Shown: positions 47,329-56,614, counted from the stretch's first letter. The stretch is DNA of 64,000 nt from Burkholderia sp. Bp8963 (GCF_003854275.1 NZ_QTQP01000038.1:1-64000); one strand, 5' to 3'. A program made the numbers and translations. The notes: a model not told the origin generated them from the sequence alone.

Positions 47329-48327
47329 ATGGGCATCGTCAATCGTCAGATCCTGCTCGTGTCGCGCCCGCAGGGCGCGGCGAGCACCGACAACTTCCGG
47401 CTCGTCGAGACGCCGCTCGCGCCGCTTGCGGACGGCGAAGTGCGCGTGCGCAATCATTTCCTGTCGCTCGATCCGTACATGCGCGGCCGCATGAACGATG
47501 CGAAGTCGTATGCGCCGCCGCAGCCGCTGAACGAAGTGATGATCGGCGGCACCGCGGGCGAAGTGATCGAGTCGCGCCATCCGGGGTTCGCGGTCGGCGA
47601 GCACGTGGTCGGCCAGTTCGGCTGGCAGGAGTACGGCACGTCGAACGGGCACGGGCTGAGCAAGGTCGACACGTCGCGCGTGCCGCTCCCGGCGTGGCTC
47701 GGCGTGACGGGGATGCCGGGCGTCACCGCTTGGGTCGGGCTGAACCGGATCATCGCGCCGAAGGCGGGCGAGACCGTCGTCGTCAGTGCGGCGAGCGGCG
47801 CGGTCGGCAGCGTGGTCGGCCAGCTCGCGAAGCGCGCGGGGTGCCGCGCGGTCGGCATTGCGGGCGGACCCGACAAGTGCCGCTACGTCGTCGACACGCT
47901 CGGCTTCGACGCGTGCATCGACTACAAGGCGGGGCGGCTCGCCGACGACCTCGCGGCCGCGACGCCCGACGGTGTCGACGGCTGCTTCGAGAATGTCGGC
48001 GGCGCGGTGCTCGACGCGACGATGGCGCGGATGAACGCATTCGGCCGCATCGCGGTGTGCGGGATGATTGCCGCTTACGACGGCACGAGCGCGCCGCTGT
48101 CGAACCCGGCGCTGATCCTGCGCTCGCGGCTGACGCTTCAGGGTTTCATCGTGTTCGAGCATCCGGACGCGTGGGCGCCCGCGCTCGCGGAGCTGACCGA
48201 GCTCGTCGCGACGAAGCAGCTGCACTACCGCGAATCGATCGCGTACGGGCTCGAGCGTGCGCCCGAAGCGTTCGTCGGGATGCTGAAGGGCCACAACTTC
48301 GGCAAGCAGCTCGTGCAGCTCGTCTGA
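47329..48327 (+). CDS. NADPH-dependent alkenal/one oxidoreductase (CurA/PTGR type)
   Basis: 332-residue zinc-free medium-chain reductase. The N-terminal domain contains SLDPYMRGRMNDAKSY, characteristic of the leukotriene B4 dehydrogenase/CurA group. The Rossmann segment is VVVSAASGAVGSVVGQLAKR with AGGPDKCRYVVD for NADPH. Such enzymes reduce the double bond of reactive alkenals and enones and so protect against lipid-peroxidation products. AGGAGA precedes the ATG by about 7 nt. A hairpin with a T-run follows. Confidence 0.93.
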   Translation: MGIVNRQILLVSRPQGAASTDNFRLVETPLAPLADGEVRVRNHFLSLDPYMRGRMNDAKSYAPPQPLNEVMIGGTAGEVIESRHPGFAVGEHVVGQFGWQEYGTSNGHGLSKVDTSRVPLPAWLGVTGMPGVTAWVGLNRIIAPKAGETVVVSAASGAVGSVVGQLAKRAGCRAVGIAGGPDKCRYVVDTLGFDACIDYKAGRLADDLAAATPDGVDGCFENVGGAVLDATMARMNAFGRIAVCGMIAAYDGTSAPLSNPALILRSRLTLQGFIVFEHPDAWAPALAELTELVATKQLHYRESIAYGLERAPEAFVGMLKGHNFGKQLVQLV

Positions 48328-48363
48328 CGCGGGCATGGCATCATGTGATGCTTGTCCGTGAGC

Positions 48364-48388
48364 GGCGCCGTGCGGGCGCCCGTTTTTT
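48364..48388 (+). terminator. Terminator-like hairpin abutting the esterase start
   Basis: GGCGCC (48364-48369) pairs with GGCGCC (48375-48380) around GTGCG, followed by CG and six T. The T-run ends 3 bp before the ATG at 48392. The stem is short, so efficiency is uncertain. Confidence 0.5.
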
Positions 48389-48391
48389 CCG

Positions 48392-49351
48392 ATGCCGCTG
48401 AATCCGAAGATCGCCCAGATACTCGACATGGTCGAGCGCGCGAAACGTCCGTCCTACCACCACCAGACGCCACAGCAGGCGCGCGCCGCCTACGAGAAGA
48501 GCGCGCCGATCCTCGACGTGCCGCCCGCGCCGATGCATTCGGTCGAGGATTGCGTCGTGCCGACGCGCGACGGCCGCTCGATCGGCGCGCGCCTGTATCT
48601 GCCGATCGAGCCGAGCCTGGCCGAGCCGCTGCCGGCGCTCGTCTACTATCACGGCGGCGGCTTCACGGTCGGCAGCGTCGACACGCACGACGCGCTGTGC
48701 CGGATGTTCGCGCGCGACGCGCAATGCGCGGTGTTGTCGGTCGACTACCGGCTCGCGCCCGAGCACAAGTTTCCGACCGCCGTGAACGATGCCGACGACG
48801 CGCTGCGCTGGCTGCACCGCGAGGCGCATGCGTTCGGCGTCGACGCGGCGCGGCTCGCGGTTGGCGGCGATAGCGCGGGCGGTACGCTCGCGACCGTCTG
48901 CGCGGTGCTCGCGCGCGACGCGGGCCTCCGCGTCGCGCTCCAGTTGCTGATCTACCCGGGCGCGACCGGCCACCAGCAGACCGAATCGCACGCGCGGCTC
49001 GCGAACGGCTTCCTGTTGTCGCAGGACACGATTCAGTGGTTCTTCTCGCAATACCTGCGCGAACCCGCGGATCGCGACGACTGGCGTTTTGCGCCGCTCG
49101 ACGGCACGCGCGGCGCGCCGTCGTTCGCGGGTGTCGCGCCGGTGTGGATCGCGACCGCCGAGTACGATCCGCTGAGCGACGAAGGCGTCGCATATGCGGA
49201 CAAGCTGCGCGCGGCGGGCGTTCCGGTCACGCTGACCTGCTACCCGGGAATGATCCACGAGTTCTTCAAGATGGGCGGCTACGTTCCTGAAGTGCGGGCC
49301 GCGCATGCGGATGCGGTCGCGGCGCTGCGGGCGGCATTCGACGATATCTGA
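48392..49351 (+). CDS. Alpha/beta hydrolase, hormone-sensitive-lipase type esterase
   Basis: 319-residue esterase of bacterial lipase family IV. The oxyanion motif HGGGFTVGS is present, the nucleophile Ser lies in GGDSAGGTLA, the Asp is in EYDPLSDEG and the catalytic His in GMIHEFFKM. Substrates are short- or medium-chain esters. The start at 48392 gives a normal N-terminus (MPLNPKIAQIL), yet no Shine-Dalgarno precedes it, only the T-run of a terminator-like hairpin. It is followed by a GNAT gene after 36 bp. Confidence 0.93.
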   Translation: MPLNPKIAQILDMVERAKRPSYHHQTPQQARAAYEKSAPILDVPPAPMHSVEDCVVPTRDGRSIGARLYLPIEPSLAEPLPALVYYHGGGFTVGSVDTHDALCRMFARDAQCAVLSVDYRLAPEHKFPTAVNDADDALRWLHREAHAFGVDAARLAVGGDSAGGTLATVCAVLARDAGLRVALQLLIYPGATGHQQTESHARLANGFLLSQDTIQWFFSQYLREPADRDDWRFAPLDGTRGAPSFAGVAPVWIATAEYDPLSDEGVAYADKLRAAGVPVTLTCYPGMIHEFFKMGGYVPEVRAAHADAVAALRAAFDDI

Positions 49352-49387
49352 CGGTTGGCGGCGGCACGGCTGCCGCGCGGAGGGCGC

Positions 49388-49828
49388 ATGGCGGACTGCG
49401 TGGTGGAAACGGGTGACTGGGCGACGCTGGGCGGCGACGCCGCGCGCATTCGTGACGCGGTGTTCGTGCGCGAGCAGCGCATTCCGGCAGAAATGGAACT
49501 GGACGACGACGATCCGCTGTCGCGCCACGCGGTCGCGTACCGGATCGATCGCGCAACCGGCACGCGCCGCGCGGTGGCAACCGGGCGACTGCTGCCGACG
49601 GGCACGATCGGCCGCGTCGCGGTGCTCGCCGACGTGCGCGGGCAGGGCGCCGGGTCGGCCGTGCTGCAGGCGCTGCTCGACGAGGCACGGCGGCGCGGCG
49701 ATCCGCTCGTACGGCTCTATGCACAGGAACCGGCCGTGCCGTTCTACCTGCGGCACGGTTTCGCGGCGGTCGGAGAGCGCTTCGTCGAAGCCGGCATCCC
49801 GCACGTCGAGATGACGCGCGCGCCCTGA
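49388..49828 (+). CDS. GNAT-family N-acetyltransferase (ElaA/YjcF-like)
   Basis: 146-residue acetyltransferase. It contains RDAVFVREQRIPAEMELDDD, the conserved N-terminal block of the ElaA/YjcF group, then the acetyl-CoA loop RVAVLADVRGQGAGSAV, and YLRHGFAAVGERFVEAGIPH near the C-terminus. The ATG at 49388 is preferred; an in-frame start 11 codons upstream adds basic random-looking residues. It lies 36 bp after the esterase gene and converges on the NRDE gene. The natural acceptor is not known. Confidence 0.88.
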   Translation: MADCVVETGDWATLGGDAARIRDAVFVREQRIPAEMELDDDDPLSRHAVAYRIDRATGTRRAVATGRLLPTGTIGRVAVLADVRGQGAGSAVLQALLDEARRRGDPLVRLYAQEPAVPFYLRHGFAAVGERFVEAGIPHVEMTRAP

Positions 49829-49853
49829 GCGGACGACGCGGCCAGCACCCGCG

Positions 49854-50699
49854 TCAGCGGGCATGCGTCGCGTCGATGTCGAACGTGAACGTGCGCTCGA
49901 AAGCGCCGGGACGGACGATGCGGTGCGAGCCGTCGTCGTCGCAGCGTTCCTTGATGTCGACCGTCAGTCGCACGCCTTCCTTCATCGTGACCCGCAGCGC
50001 GGTCGTGCCGCGCGTGCCGTATTCGGGCGTTTCGATGAACGCGGCGGACAGCGCGCGTTCGCGTTCGAGCGGGATGCCCGTGTGCGGCAGCACGTCGTCT
50101 TCGGCGATGTGCGGGTCGCGCATCAGCGCGATCAGGTCGTCGAGCGGCGGCGCCGGGTCGTCGGTCAGCAGTGTGCCGAGTTCGGCGCGCTTGCGCACCA
50201 CTTTCGGCCAGGGCGTGTCGAGCCGCGCGTTCGACAGCGCGTGCACGCCGGCCGGGATCAGCGCGGGTGCGGCGACGCCGCTCTCGCCCTCGGCCGCGCG
50301 GTTGCAGAACCACGCGAGTTCGCGCCGCTTCCAGTCGCCGACGAGCAGGTTGAAGCCGTTGTACATCGCCGCGTGCTCGGCGAGCCGAGCGAGGTAGTCG
50401 AGCGGCGCGACCCGCTGCCCGCCGAGGTAATCGGACACGAGCTTGCCGCGGGTCGGCGCACCCGCACGGATGTCGAACGGCGCGCGGTAGTTCGTGAGCG
50501 CCGCGAAGCGGCCGTCGCGCGAGACGCCGAGCCACGTGCCGCCGGCTTCGAGGTCGCGGCCGGCCAGCACGCCCGGCACTTCCTCCCACCAGGAGAGCGG
50601 CGCGCTCGTGCGGCGGAAAAACTCGTCGCGGTTGGCGATCAGGGTAAAGACGGGACCGGCGGCGGCATCGGGCTGCCAGTCGAAGGCAATCAGACACAT
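49854..50699 (-). CDS. NRDE/TANGO2-family protein
   Basis: 281-residue protein of the NRDE family, named for the motif seen here as ANRDEFFRR after the conserved start MCLIAFDWQ. The N-terminal Cys and fold suggest an Ntn-hydrolase-like structure. Eukaryotic TANGO2 is linked to haem and lipid handling; the bacterial role is not settled. AGGRDLEAGGTWLGVSRDGR and ALTNYR are further family blocks. It lies 76 bp downstream of ygfZ on the same strand. Confidence 0.92.
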   Translation of the reverse strand: MCLIAFDWQPDAAAGPVFTLIANRDEFFRRTSAPLSWWEEVPGVLAGRDLEAGGTWLGVSRDGRFAALTNYRAPFDIRAGAPTRGKLVSDYLGGQRVAPLDYLARLAEHAAMYNGFNLLVGDWKRRELAWFCNRAAEGESGVAAPALIPAGVHALSNARLDTPWPKVVRKRAELGTLLTDDPAPPLDDLIALMRDPHIAEDDVLPHTGIPLERERALSAAFIETPEYGTRGTTALRVTMKEGVRLTVDIKERCDDDGSHRIVRPGAFERTFTFDIDATHAR

Positions 50700-50775
50700 C
50701 GGGCGAATCTCTCGCAGGAAACTTCAGGCGCCGGCTGCAATGCGCAGGCCGGCGCGCGAACGAATGGATGGCCGG

Positions 50776-51813
50776 TCACACTTCCGTCGGCCACGCGTAG
50801 GGCAGCGGCACGAACGCGAGCGTCGGGCCGTCGGCCGCGCCGAGATGCACGCTGCCGCTGTCGAGCGCGGTGAGCTTGATCTCGACGAGCGCGTCGACGC
50901 CGCCTGCCGGTGCGGCCGCCGCATTGACGATCATCCCGCACGGCTGGCCCGGGTCGTCGCTGTGGAACAGTTCGATGCCCGCGCGTGCCGTGTCGGTGTC
51001 GCCCGCGACATGCGCGAGCGCGGTGCGGCGTTTGATCGTGCCGCGATAGTGGCTGCGCGCGACGATTTCCTGGCCCGGATAGCAGCCCTTGCGGAAGTTC
51101 ACCGCGCCGACCACGTCGAAGTTCACCATCTGCGGCACGAACTGCTCGACGGCCGGCTGCGTGATGCGCGCCTCGCCCGCGCGGATGTCGAGCCAGTCCC
51201 ACATGGCCGGCGACACGGCGGGCAGCTTGCCTTCGAGCGCGGCGATGCGCGCATCGACGTCGGCGCGCGTGCCGATCCACAGGTAGCGCCGCTTGCCGGC
51301 CGCGTCTGGCACGCGGATCAGCGTGCCGGCGGGGCCGTCGACCTTCACGTGCACGCCGTCCGGCAGCGCGTCGAAGATACCCGACAGTGCGCCGCGTACG
51401 TCACCCGCGAAGCCGACCACGGCGAGCGCGTCGCTCGCGTCCGACAGCTTCGCCTTCGCGCGCAGCACGAACATCGACAGCCGCTTCTGCGCAGCGGCCT
51501 GCACGTCCTTCGACACGAGGAGCCGCACGCCGTGACCTGCGCGCCACGTGAGGAACGACGCGAGCAGGCGCCCCTTCGGCGAACAGTAGCCGGCGAGCCT
51601 TGCGCTCGCGGGGTCGAGGTGCTCGATGTCGTTGGTGAGCTGGCTGTGCAGGAACGTCGCGGCGTCGTCGCCGGCCACGTCGATCACGCCGAACTGCGGG
51701 AGCGGCATGTACGCGCCCGGCGCGGCGAAATCGGCGGCAGACGGGCGGGGGAATACTGGGAGCGAGGCGGGGGCGGCGGCCTGCGGGGCCGTTGAAGCGA
51801 ACGGTGTGCTCAT
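50776..51813 (-). CDS. ygfZ: Folate-binding iron-sulfur maturation protein YgfZ
   Basis: 345-residue GcvT-like protein that binds tetrahydrofolate and supports repair or assembly of certain [4Fe-4S] enzymes such as MiaB. The diagnostic motif is RKGCYPGQEIVAR, with the conserved Cys. The N-terminal part contains GVIDVAGDDAATFLHSQLTND and CSPKGRLLA, typical of the family. Length is normal (about 325-350), and the first 30 residues are an Ala/Pro-rich extension. It diverges from mltG across 479 bp. Confidence 0.94.
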   Translation of the reverse strand: MSTPFASTAPQAAAPASLPVFPRPSAADFAAPGAYMPLPQFGVIDVAGDDAATFLHSQLTNDIEHLDPASARLAGYCSPKGRLLASFLTWRAGHGVRLLVSKDVQAAAQKRLSMFVLRAKAKLSDASDALAVVGFAGDVRGALSGIFDALPDGVHVKVDGPAGTLIRVPDAAGKRRYLWIGTRADVDARIAALEGKLPAVSPAMWDWLDIRAGEARITQPAVEQFVPQMVNFDVVGAVNFRKGCYPGQEIVARSHYRGTIKRRTALAHVAGDTDTARAGIELFHSDDPGQPCGMIVNAAAAPAGGVDALVEIKLTALDSGSVHLGAADGPTLAFVPLPYAWPTEV

Positions 51814-51861
51814 GGAACGAGGAAACTGTCGATTTGAGTGCGGCGTGCGCGAACAGGCGTG

Positions 51862-51892
51862 GCATGGATCCTGACGAGACGCGGATCCATGC
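51862..51892. repeat. Perfect 10-bp inverted repeat upstream of ygfZ
   Basis: GCATGGATCC (51862-51871) and GGATCCATGC (51883-51892) are exact inverted copies with an 11-nt spacer. The spacing puts the arm centres 21 bp apart, two helical turns, as for a dimeric repressor site. It begins 49 bp from the ygfZ start codon. A transcript hairpin is the alternative. Confidence 0.7.
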
Positions 51893-52149
51893 TCATGTCA
51901 GGCGCTGACCGGATTCTGCAATGCCTCGGCGTCGCTGGAGCGTCATGCTCCGGTAGCGCCAAGGCCGGTCACGCCATTCTAGTCGCTCGCGCCCAATCCC
52001 GCAGACCTTCCGGCTGCCCCCACGACGCGCATGGCTTTACGGGGCGCCAGCGAACCCGCAGCCGCATTCGCGGCATACGATGCGGGCGCCAAGCCCCGGG
52101 TGATGCGATCCGAAATTGAATCGATGGCCGACGATGGCGCCGAGACGCT

Positions 52150-52179
52150 GTGACCAAAGCATGCCCACACCGATACAAT
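52150..52179 (+). promoter_or_regulatory. Candidate promoter for mltG-tmk-holB
   Basis: GTGACC (52150-52155) and TACAAT (52174-52179) with an 18-bp spacer. The -10 matches consensus at 5 of 6 positions, the -35 at 4 of 6. The leader would be about 107 nt. Confidence 0.45.
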
Positions 52180-52292
52180 GTAGGGCTCGACATCCGCGAA
52201 AGTCCACCAGCGTGGCCAGGCCCCAACGCCGATCGGTGCGAGGCTTTTCGTTAAAAATCAGTGCGTTACTGCTTTAAAGTCAACTGCCTATT

Positions 52293-53315
52293 GTGCTGTC
52301 CCTATTGAAGAAATCCGCCGCGACGTTCGCGGCGGTGGCCATCGTCGCGGCCGCTGCCAGCGCGGGCGGCGCGTATTACTGGGCGACCCGGCCGCTGCTG
52401 CTCGGCGCGGCGTCGCTCGACGTCACGATCAAGCCCCGCAGCAGCGTGAAGAGCGTCGCCCAGCAGCTGAAGCGCGGCGGCGTGCCGGTCGAGCCGTTCG
52501 CCTTCGTCGTCATGACGCGCGTGCTCGGGCTGTCGAGCCAGCTCAAGTCCGGCAACTACGAATTCAAGACCGGCATCACGCCGTACGACGTGTTGCAGAA
52601 GATCGCGCGCGGCGACGTCAACGAATACGTCGCGACCGTGATCGAGGGCTGGACCTTCAAGCGGATGCGTGCGGAGCTCGACGCGAATCCGGCTCTCGCG
52701 CATTCGACGGCCGGGATGAGCGATGCCGACCTGCTGCGCGCGATCGGCGCGCCCGACAGTGCGGTGCAGCGCGGCAGCGGCGAGGGCCTGTTCTTTCCCG
52801 ACACCTATCTGTTCGACAAGGGCACGAGCGACCTGAACATCTACCGGCGCGCGTATCGCCTGATGCAGACGCGGCTCGACGAGGCATGGGCCGCGCGCGC
52901 GCCGGGTCTCCCCTACAAGACGCCTTACGAAGCACTGACGATCGCGTCGATCGTCGAGAAGGAAACCGGACACGCGGCCGACCGTGCGTTCGTCGCGGCG
53001 GTGTTCGCGAACCGGCTGCGCATCGGCATGCCGCTGCAGACCGATCCGTCGGTGATCTACGGGCTCGGCGACGCGTACGACGGCCATCTGCGCAAGCGCG
53101 ATCTGCAGGCGGACACTCCCTACAATACGTACACCCGGCGCGGTCTGCCGCCGACGCCGATCGCATTGCCGGGCACGGCGGCGCTGCAGGCGGCGATCAA
53201 TCCGGCGGCCACAGGCGCGCTGTACTTCGTCGCGAAGGGCGACGGCACGAGCGTCTTTTCCGACACGCTCGGCGATCACAACAAGGCCGTGGACAAATAC
53301 ATACGAGGTCAATAG
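52293..53315 (+). CDS. mltG: Endolytic murein transglycosylase
   Basis: 340-residue enzyme anchored in the inner membrane that cuts nascent peptidoglycan and ends glycan-strand growth. The N-terminal helix is SAATFAAVAIVAAAASAGGA. A LysM-like region follows, and the YceG catalytic domain has the Glu in TIASIVEKETG plus DPSVIYGLGD and NTYTRRGLPPTPIALPG. The start is GTG at 52293. It abuts tmk without a gap, and the mltG-tmk-holB order is common in proteobacteria, so the three form an operon. Confidence 0.95.
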   Translation: MLSLLKKSAATFAAVAIVAAAASAGGAYYWATRPLLLGAASLDVTIKPRSSVKSVAQQLKRGGVPVEPFAFVVMTRVLGLSSQLKSGNYEFKTGITPYDVLQKIARGDVNEYVATVIEGWTFKRMRAELDANPALAHSTAGMSDADLLRAIGAPDSAVQRGSGEGLFFPDTYLFDKGTSDLNIYRRAYRLMQTRLDEAWAARAPGLPYKTPYEALTIASIVEKETGHAADRAFVAAVFANRLRIGMPLQTDPSVIYGLGDAYDGHLRKRDLQADTPYNTYTRRGLPPTPIALPGTAALQAAINPAATGALYFVAKGDGTSVFSDTLGDHNKAVDKYIRGQ

Positions 53316-53936
53316 ATGGCGCGCGGTAAATTCATCACGTTCGAGGGCATCGACGGGGCGGGGAAGACCACCCACCTGAACTGGTTCTGCGAACGGCTCC
53401 AGGACAAGCTGGCCGGGGCCGGCAGGCAGGTCGTCGTCACGCGCGAGCCGGGCGGCACGCAGCTCGGCGAGAAGCTGCGCGAGATCCTGCTGAACCAGCC
53501 GATGGACCTCGAGACCGAGGCGCTGCTGATGTTCGCGGCACGCCGCGAGCACCTCGCGCTCGTGATCGAGCCCGCGCTCGCGCGCGGCGACTGGGTCGTG
53601 TCCGACCGCTTCACCGATGCGACGTTCGCGTACCAGGGCGGCGGCCGCGGGCTGCCGCGCGACAAGCTCGAGACGCTCGAGCGCTGGGTGCAGGGTGGCT
53701 TCCAGCCGGACCTGACCGTGCTGTTCGACGTCGCGCCGCAGGTCGCGAGCGAACGGCGCGGCGCCGCGCGGATGCCCGACAAGTTCGAGAGCGAATCCGA
53801 CGCGTTCTTCGCGCGCACCCGCGGCGAATACCTGCGGCGCGCGGAAGAGGCGCCGCACCGTTTCGCGATCGTCGATGCGACGCAGTCGATCCCCGAGATC
53901 CGCAAGCAGCTCGAAGGCGTGCTCGCCGCGCTGTAA
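53316..53936 (+). CDS. tmk: Thymidylate kinase
   Basis: 206-residue kinase converting dTMP to dTDP for DNA synthesis. The P-loop is [12 protein letters not shown], the DR(Y/F) motif is [17 protein letters not shown], and [16 protein letters not shown] is the family block carrying the catalytic Arg. The lid region [11 protein letters not shown] follows the type II pattern. It begins on the base after the mltG stop codon, and its stop shares a base with an ATG at 53936. Confidence 0.97.
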   Translation: MARGKFITFEGIDGAGKTTHLNWFCERLQDKLAGAGRQVVVTREPGGTQLGEKLREILLNQPMDLETEALLMFAARREHLALVIEPALARGDWVVSDRFTDATFAYQGGGRGLPRDKLETLERWVQGGFQPDLTVLFDVAPQVASERRGAARMPDKFESESDAFFARTRGEYLRRAEEAPHRFAIVDATQSIPEIRKQLEGVLAAL

Positions 53937-53968
53937 TGCGTCGCTGTAACGCTCAACAGAGGAAGCAG

Positions 53969-54997
53969 ATGATCTATCCGTGGCAAACCGACGACTGGAA
54001 CCGCCTGCAGCAGCTGCGTGCGCAATGGCCGCACGCGCTGCTGCTGCACGGCCAGGCCGGAATCGGCAAGCTGCGTTTCGCGCAGCATCTCGCGCAGGGC
54101 TTCCTGTGCGAAACGCCGCAGGCGAACGGCGAGCCGTGCGGCACCTGCCCGGCCTGCAACTGGTTCGAGCAGGGCAACCATCCGGACTACCGGATCGTGC
54201 TGCCGGAAGCGCTCGCCGGCGAAGCGCCGGGCGCGGCGGACGACGCGAAGCCCGCGGACGCGGACGACGGCGGCAAGAAGACCCGCGCGCCGAGCAAGGA
54301 AATCAAGATCGAGCAGGTGCGCGCGCTGCTGGATTTCTGCGGCGTCGGCTCGCACCGCGGCGGCGCGCGCGTCGTCGTGCTGTATCCGGCCGAGGCGCTG
54401 AACGTCGCCGCATCGAACGCGCTGCTGAAGACGCTCGAGGAGCCGCCGGCGGGTGTCGTGTTCCTGCTCGTGTCGGCACGCATCGACCGGCTGCTGCCGA
54501 CCATCATCAGCCGCTGCCGGCAGTGGCCGATGACGGTGCCGGCGCCGGACGCGGCCGCCGCGTGGCTCGCCGCGCAAGGCATTGCCGACGCGCCGGCGCT
54601 GCTCGCCGAGGCGGGCGGCGCGCCGCTCGCGGCACTGGCGCTCGCGAGCGACGAGAACCGTCCGCTGCGCGATTTCACGCTCGGCCAGCTCGCGGCCGGC
54701 GCGGGGTGCGACCCGTTCGCATGCGGCGAGACGCTGCAGAAGCTGCCGGTGCCGCTCGTGCTCGGCTGGCTGCAGCGCTGGCTGTACGATCTGCTTGCGC
54801 AGCGGATGGCGGGCGCGCCGCGCTACTTTCCGGCGCATGCATCCGCATTGGCGCGCTGTGCGAATGCGCTCGACGCGAATGCGTTCGCGCGCTTCATGAA
54901 GGCCGTGACGCGCCAGCGGATGGTCGAGAATCATCCGCTCAACGCGCGGCTGGTATTCGAGGAGCTGTTTCTCGGATATCGCGACATGTTCGCGTGA
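53969..54997 (+). CDS. holB: DNA polymerase III subunit delta'
   Basis: 342-residue clamp-loader subunit that helps open the beta sliding clamp. The N-terminal AAA+ fold has HGQAGIGKLRFAQHLA, zinc-binding Cys residues appear in CGTCPAC and upstream, and the SRC motif is in IISRCRQWP. An acidic Lys/Asp-rich insertion (ADDAKPADADDGGKK) follows the zinc module. I chose the ATG at 53969, which has AGAGGAA 4-5 nt upstream and gives MIYPWQTDDWNRL; an ATG at 53936, overlapping tmk, would add 11 residues. The TatD gene follows after 69 bp. Confidence 0.95.
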   Translation: MIYPWQTDDWNRLQQLRAQWPHALLLHGQAGIGKLRFAQHLAQGFLCETPQANGEPCGTCPACNWFEQGNHPDYRIVLPEALAGEAPGAADDAKPADADDGGKKTRAPSKEIKIEQVRALLDFCGVGSHRGGARVVVLYPAEALNVAASNALLKTLEEPPAGVVFLLVSARIDRLLPTIISRCRQWPMTVPAPDAAAAWLAAQGIADAPALLAEAGGAPLAALALASDENRPLRDFTLGQLAAGAGCDPFACGETLQKLPVPLVLGWLQRWLYDLLAQRMAGAPRYFPAHASALARCANALDANAFARFMKAVTRQRMVENHPLNARLVFEELFLGYRDMFA

Positions 54998-55066
54998 GCC
55001 AGGATTGCCTTCAATTGATTGATATTCGACGGGGGCGCCCCACGTAACCCGTCATCAGGAAACGCG

Positions 55067-55846
55067 ATGTTCGTCGATTCTCACTGCCACATCAATTTCA
55101 AGGGTCTCGCGGACCGCCTGCCGGCGGTGCTCGAGAACATGCGCGAGCATGACGTCACGCACGCGCTGTGCGTATCCGTCGATTTCGAGACGCTGCCCGA
55201 CGTGCTCGCGATCGCCGACGCGCACGACAACGTCTATGCGTCGGTCGGCGTCCATCCCGACCACGAGGACGCGCGGGAGCCGACGCTCGCCGAGCTCGTC
55301 GAGCTGGCCGCGCACCCGAAGGTCGTCGCGATCGGCGAGACGGGCCTCGACTACTACCGGCTCGAAGGCCGCTCGATCGCCGACATGGAATGGCAGCGCG
55401 AGCGGTTCCGCACGCATATCCGCGCCGCGCACGCGACGGCCAAGCCGCTGATCATCCATACGCGCGCGTCGTCGGAAGACACGCTGCGGATCATGGCCGA
55501 GGAGCGCGCCGAAGTGCCGGGCGGCGTGATGCACTGCTTCACCGAGACGTGGGCCGTCGCCGAGCAGGCGCTCGCGCAGAACTTCCACATCTCGCTGTCG
55601 GGGATCGTCACGTTCAAGAACGCGACCGACGTGCAGGACGTCGCGCGGCGCGTGCCGCTCGACCGGCTGCTGATCGAGACCGACTCGCCGTACCTCGCGC
55701 CGGTGCCGTATCGCGGCAAGCCGAATGAACCTGCGTACGTCAGCCATGTCGGACGCTTTATCGCGTCCGAGCGCGGGATCGCCGTCGAGGCGCTCGCCGA
55801 CGCGACCACCCAGAACTTTTTCCGGCTGTTCAAGATCGCCCGCTGA
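55067..55846 (+). CDS. TatD-family metal-dependent hydrolase
   Basis: 259-residue TIM-barrel nuclease/hydrolase. Metal ligands are visible in FVDSHCHINF, GETGLDYYR, LIIHTRASSEDT, MHCFTE and IETDSPYLAP. TatD proteins have 3'-5' exonuclease activity on DNA and act on damaged or D-amino-acyl substrates in different hosts. A TatD gene next to holB is a widespread arrangement. An AGGAA lies just upstream of the ATG. The ankyrin gene follows after 48 bp. Confidence 0.95.
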   Translation: MFVDSHCHINFKGLADRLPAVLENMREHDVTHALCVSVDFETLPDVLAIADAHDNVYASVGVHPDHEDAREPTLAELVELAAHPKVVAIGETGLDYYRLEGRSIADMEWQRERFRTHIRAAHATAKPLIIHTRASSEDTLRIMAEERAEVPGGVMHCFTETWAVAEQALAQNFHISLSGIVTFKNATDVQDVARRVPLDRLLIETDSPYLAPVPYRGKPNEPAYVSHVGRFIASERGIAVEALADATTQNFFRLFKIAR

Positions 55847-55894
55847 CGGCGGCACGATGCAGCCGACGACAACCCAGGGAAGGAGCTCACAACA

Positions 55895-56614
55895 ATGACG
55901 AAGCCGATCAAACATCTGCCGAAACGCGCGCAGGCGGCTGCGCTCATCGCCGCCGCGCTCGTCGCGGGCGGCCTGTTCGCGTCTGCCGGCGCGCACGCGG
56001 AATCGCTCGATGCGATCGTCAAGGCGGTCAAGTTCGACGACATCGCCGATATCGGCAAGCAGCTGAAGAACGGCCTCGATCCGAACACGCTCGCGCCGAA
56101 CGGCGATCCGCTCCTCGTGATCGCCGCGCGCGAGAAGTCCGACAAGGTGGCGGCCGCGCTCGCCGCGGCGCCGAACGTCGATCTCGAGAAGGAAGACAAG
56201 GCCGGCGAGAACGCGCTGATGCTCGCGTCGCTGAACGGCGACGTCGGCCTCGTGAAGCTGCTGATCGACAAGGGCGCGGAAGTCAGCAAGAAGGGCTGGG
56301 CGCCGCTGCACTACGCGGCGACCAACGGCCAGGACGCGGTCGTCAAGGTGCTGCTCGATCACGACGCGTACATCGACACCGCGTCGCCGAACGGCACGAC
56401 CCCGCTGATGATGGCGGCGCGCGGCAACCATGCGACGACGGTCAACCTGCTGCTCGACCAGGGCGCGGATCCTCAGGTGAAGAACCAGCTCGGCATCACC
56501 GCGCTCGAGTTCGCGAAGCACTACAAGGCGCCGGACGCGACGGAGATCCTGAGCAAGCGCACCGTACGCGTCGGCGCATCGTCGCCGGCGGATGCGCAAA
56601 AGAGTGCAAAATGA
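55895..56614 (+). CDS. Secreted ankyrin-repeat protein
   Basis: 239-residue protein with a signal peptide (basic KHLPKRAQ, hydrophobic stretch, cleavage near AHAES at about residue 36). Four to five ankyrin repeats fill residues 65-215, for example AGENALMLASLNGDVGLVKL, APLHYAATNGQDAVVKVLL and TTPLMMAARGNHATTVNLLL. It is likely periplasmic. AAGGAG precedes the ATG by 8 nt. Periplasmic ankyrin proteins in proteobacteria often protect or inhibit partner enzymes. The next gene encodes a Rap1a/Tai-like exported protein, so the two may work together. Confidence 0.9.
   Translation: MTKPIKHLPKRAQAAALIAAALVAGGLFASAGAHAESLDAIVKAVKFDDIADIGKQLKNGLDPNTLAPNGDPLLVIAAREKSDKVAAALAAAPNVDLEKEDKAGENALMLASLNGDVGLVKLLIDKGAEVSKKGWAPLHYAATNGQDAVVKVLLDHDAYIDTASPNGTTPLMMAARGNHATTVNLLLDQGADPQVKNQLGITALEFAKHYKAPDATEILSKRTVRVGASSPADAQKSAK

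Larger units (their letters stand above)
51814..52292. other. Divergent intergenic region, ygfZ / mltG
   Basis: 479 bp without a supported gene. It contains a 10-bp perfect inverted repeat at 51862-51892 on the ygfZ side and a plausible mltG promoter at 52150-52179. The last 60 bp are AT-rich. Short reading frames on both strands have no recognisable motifs. Confidence 0.6.
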
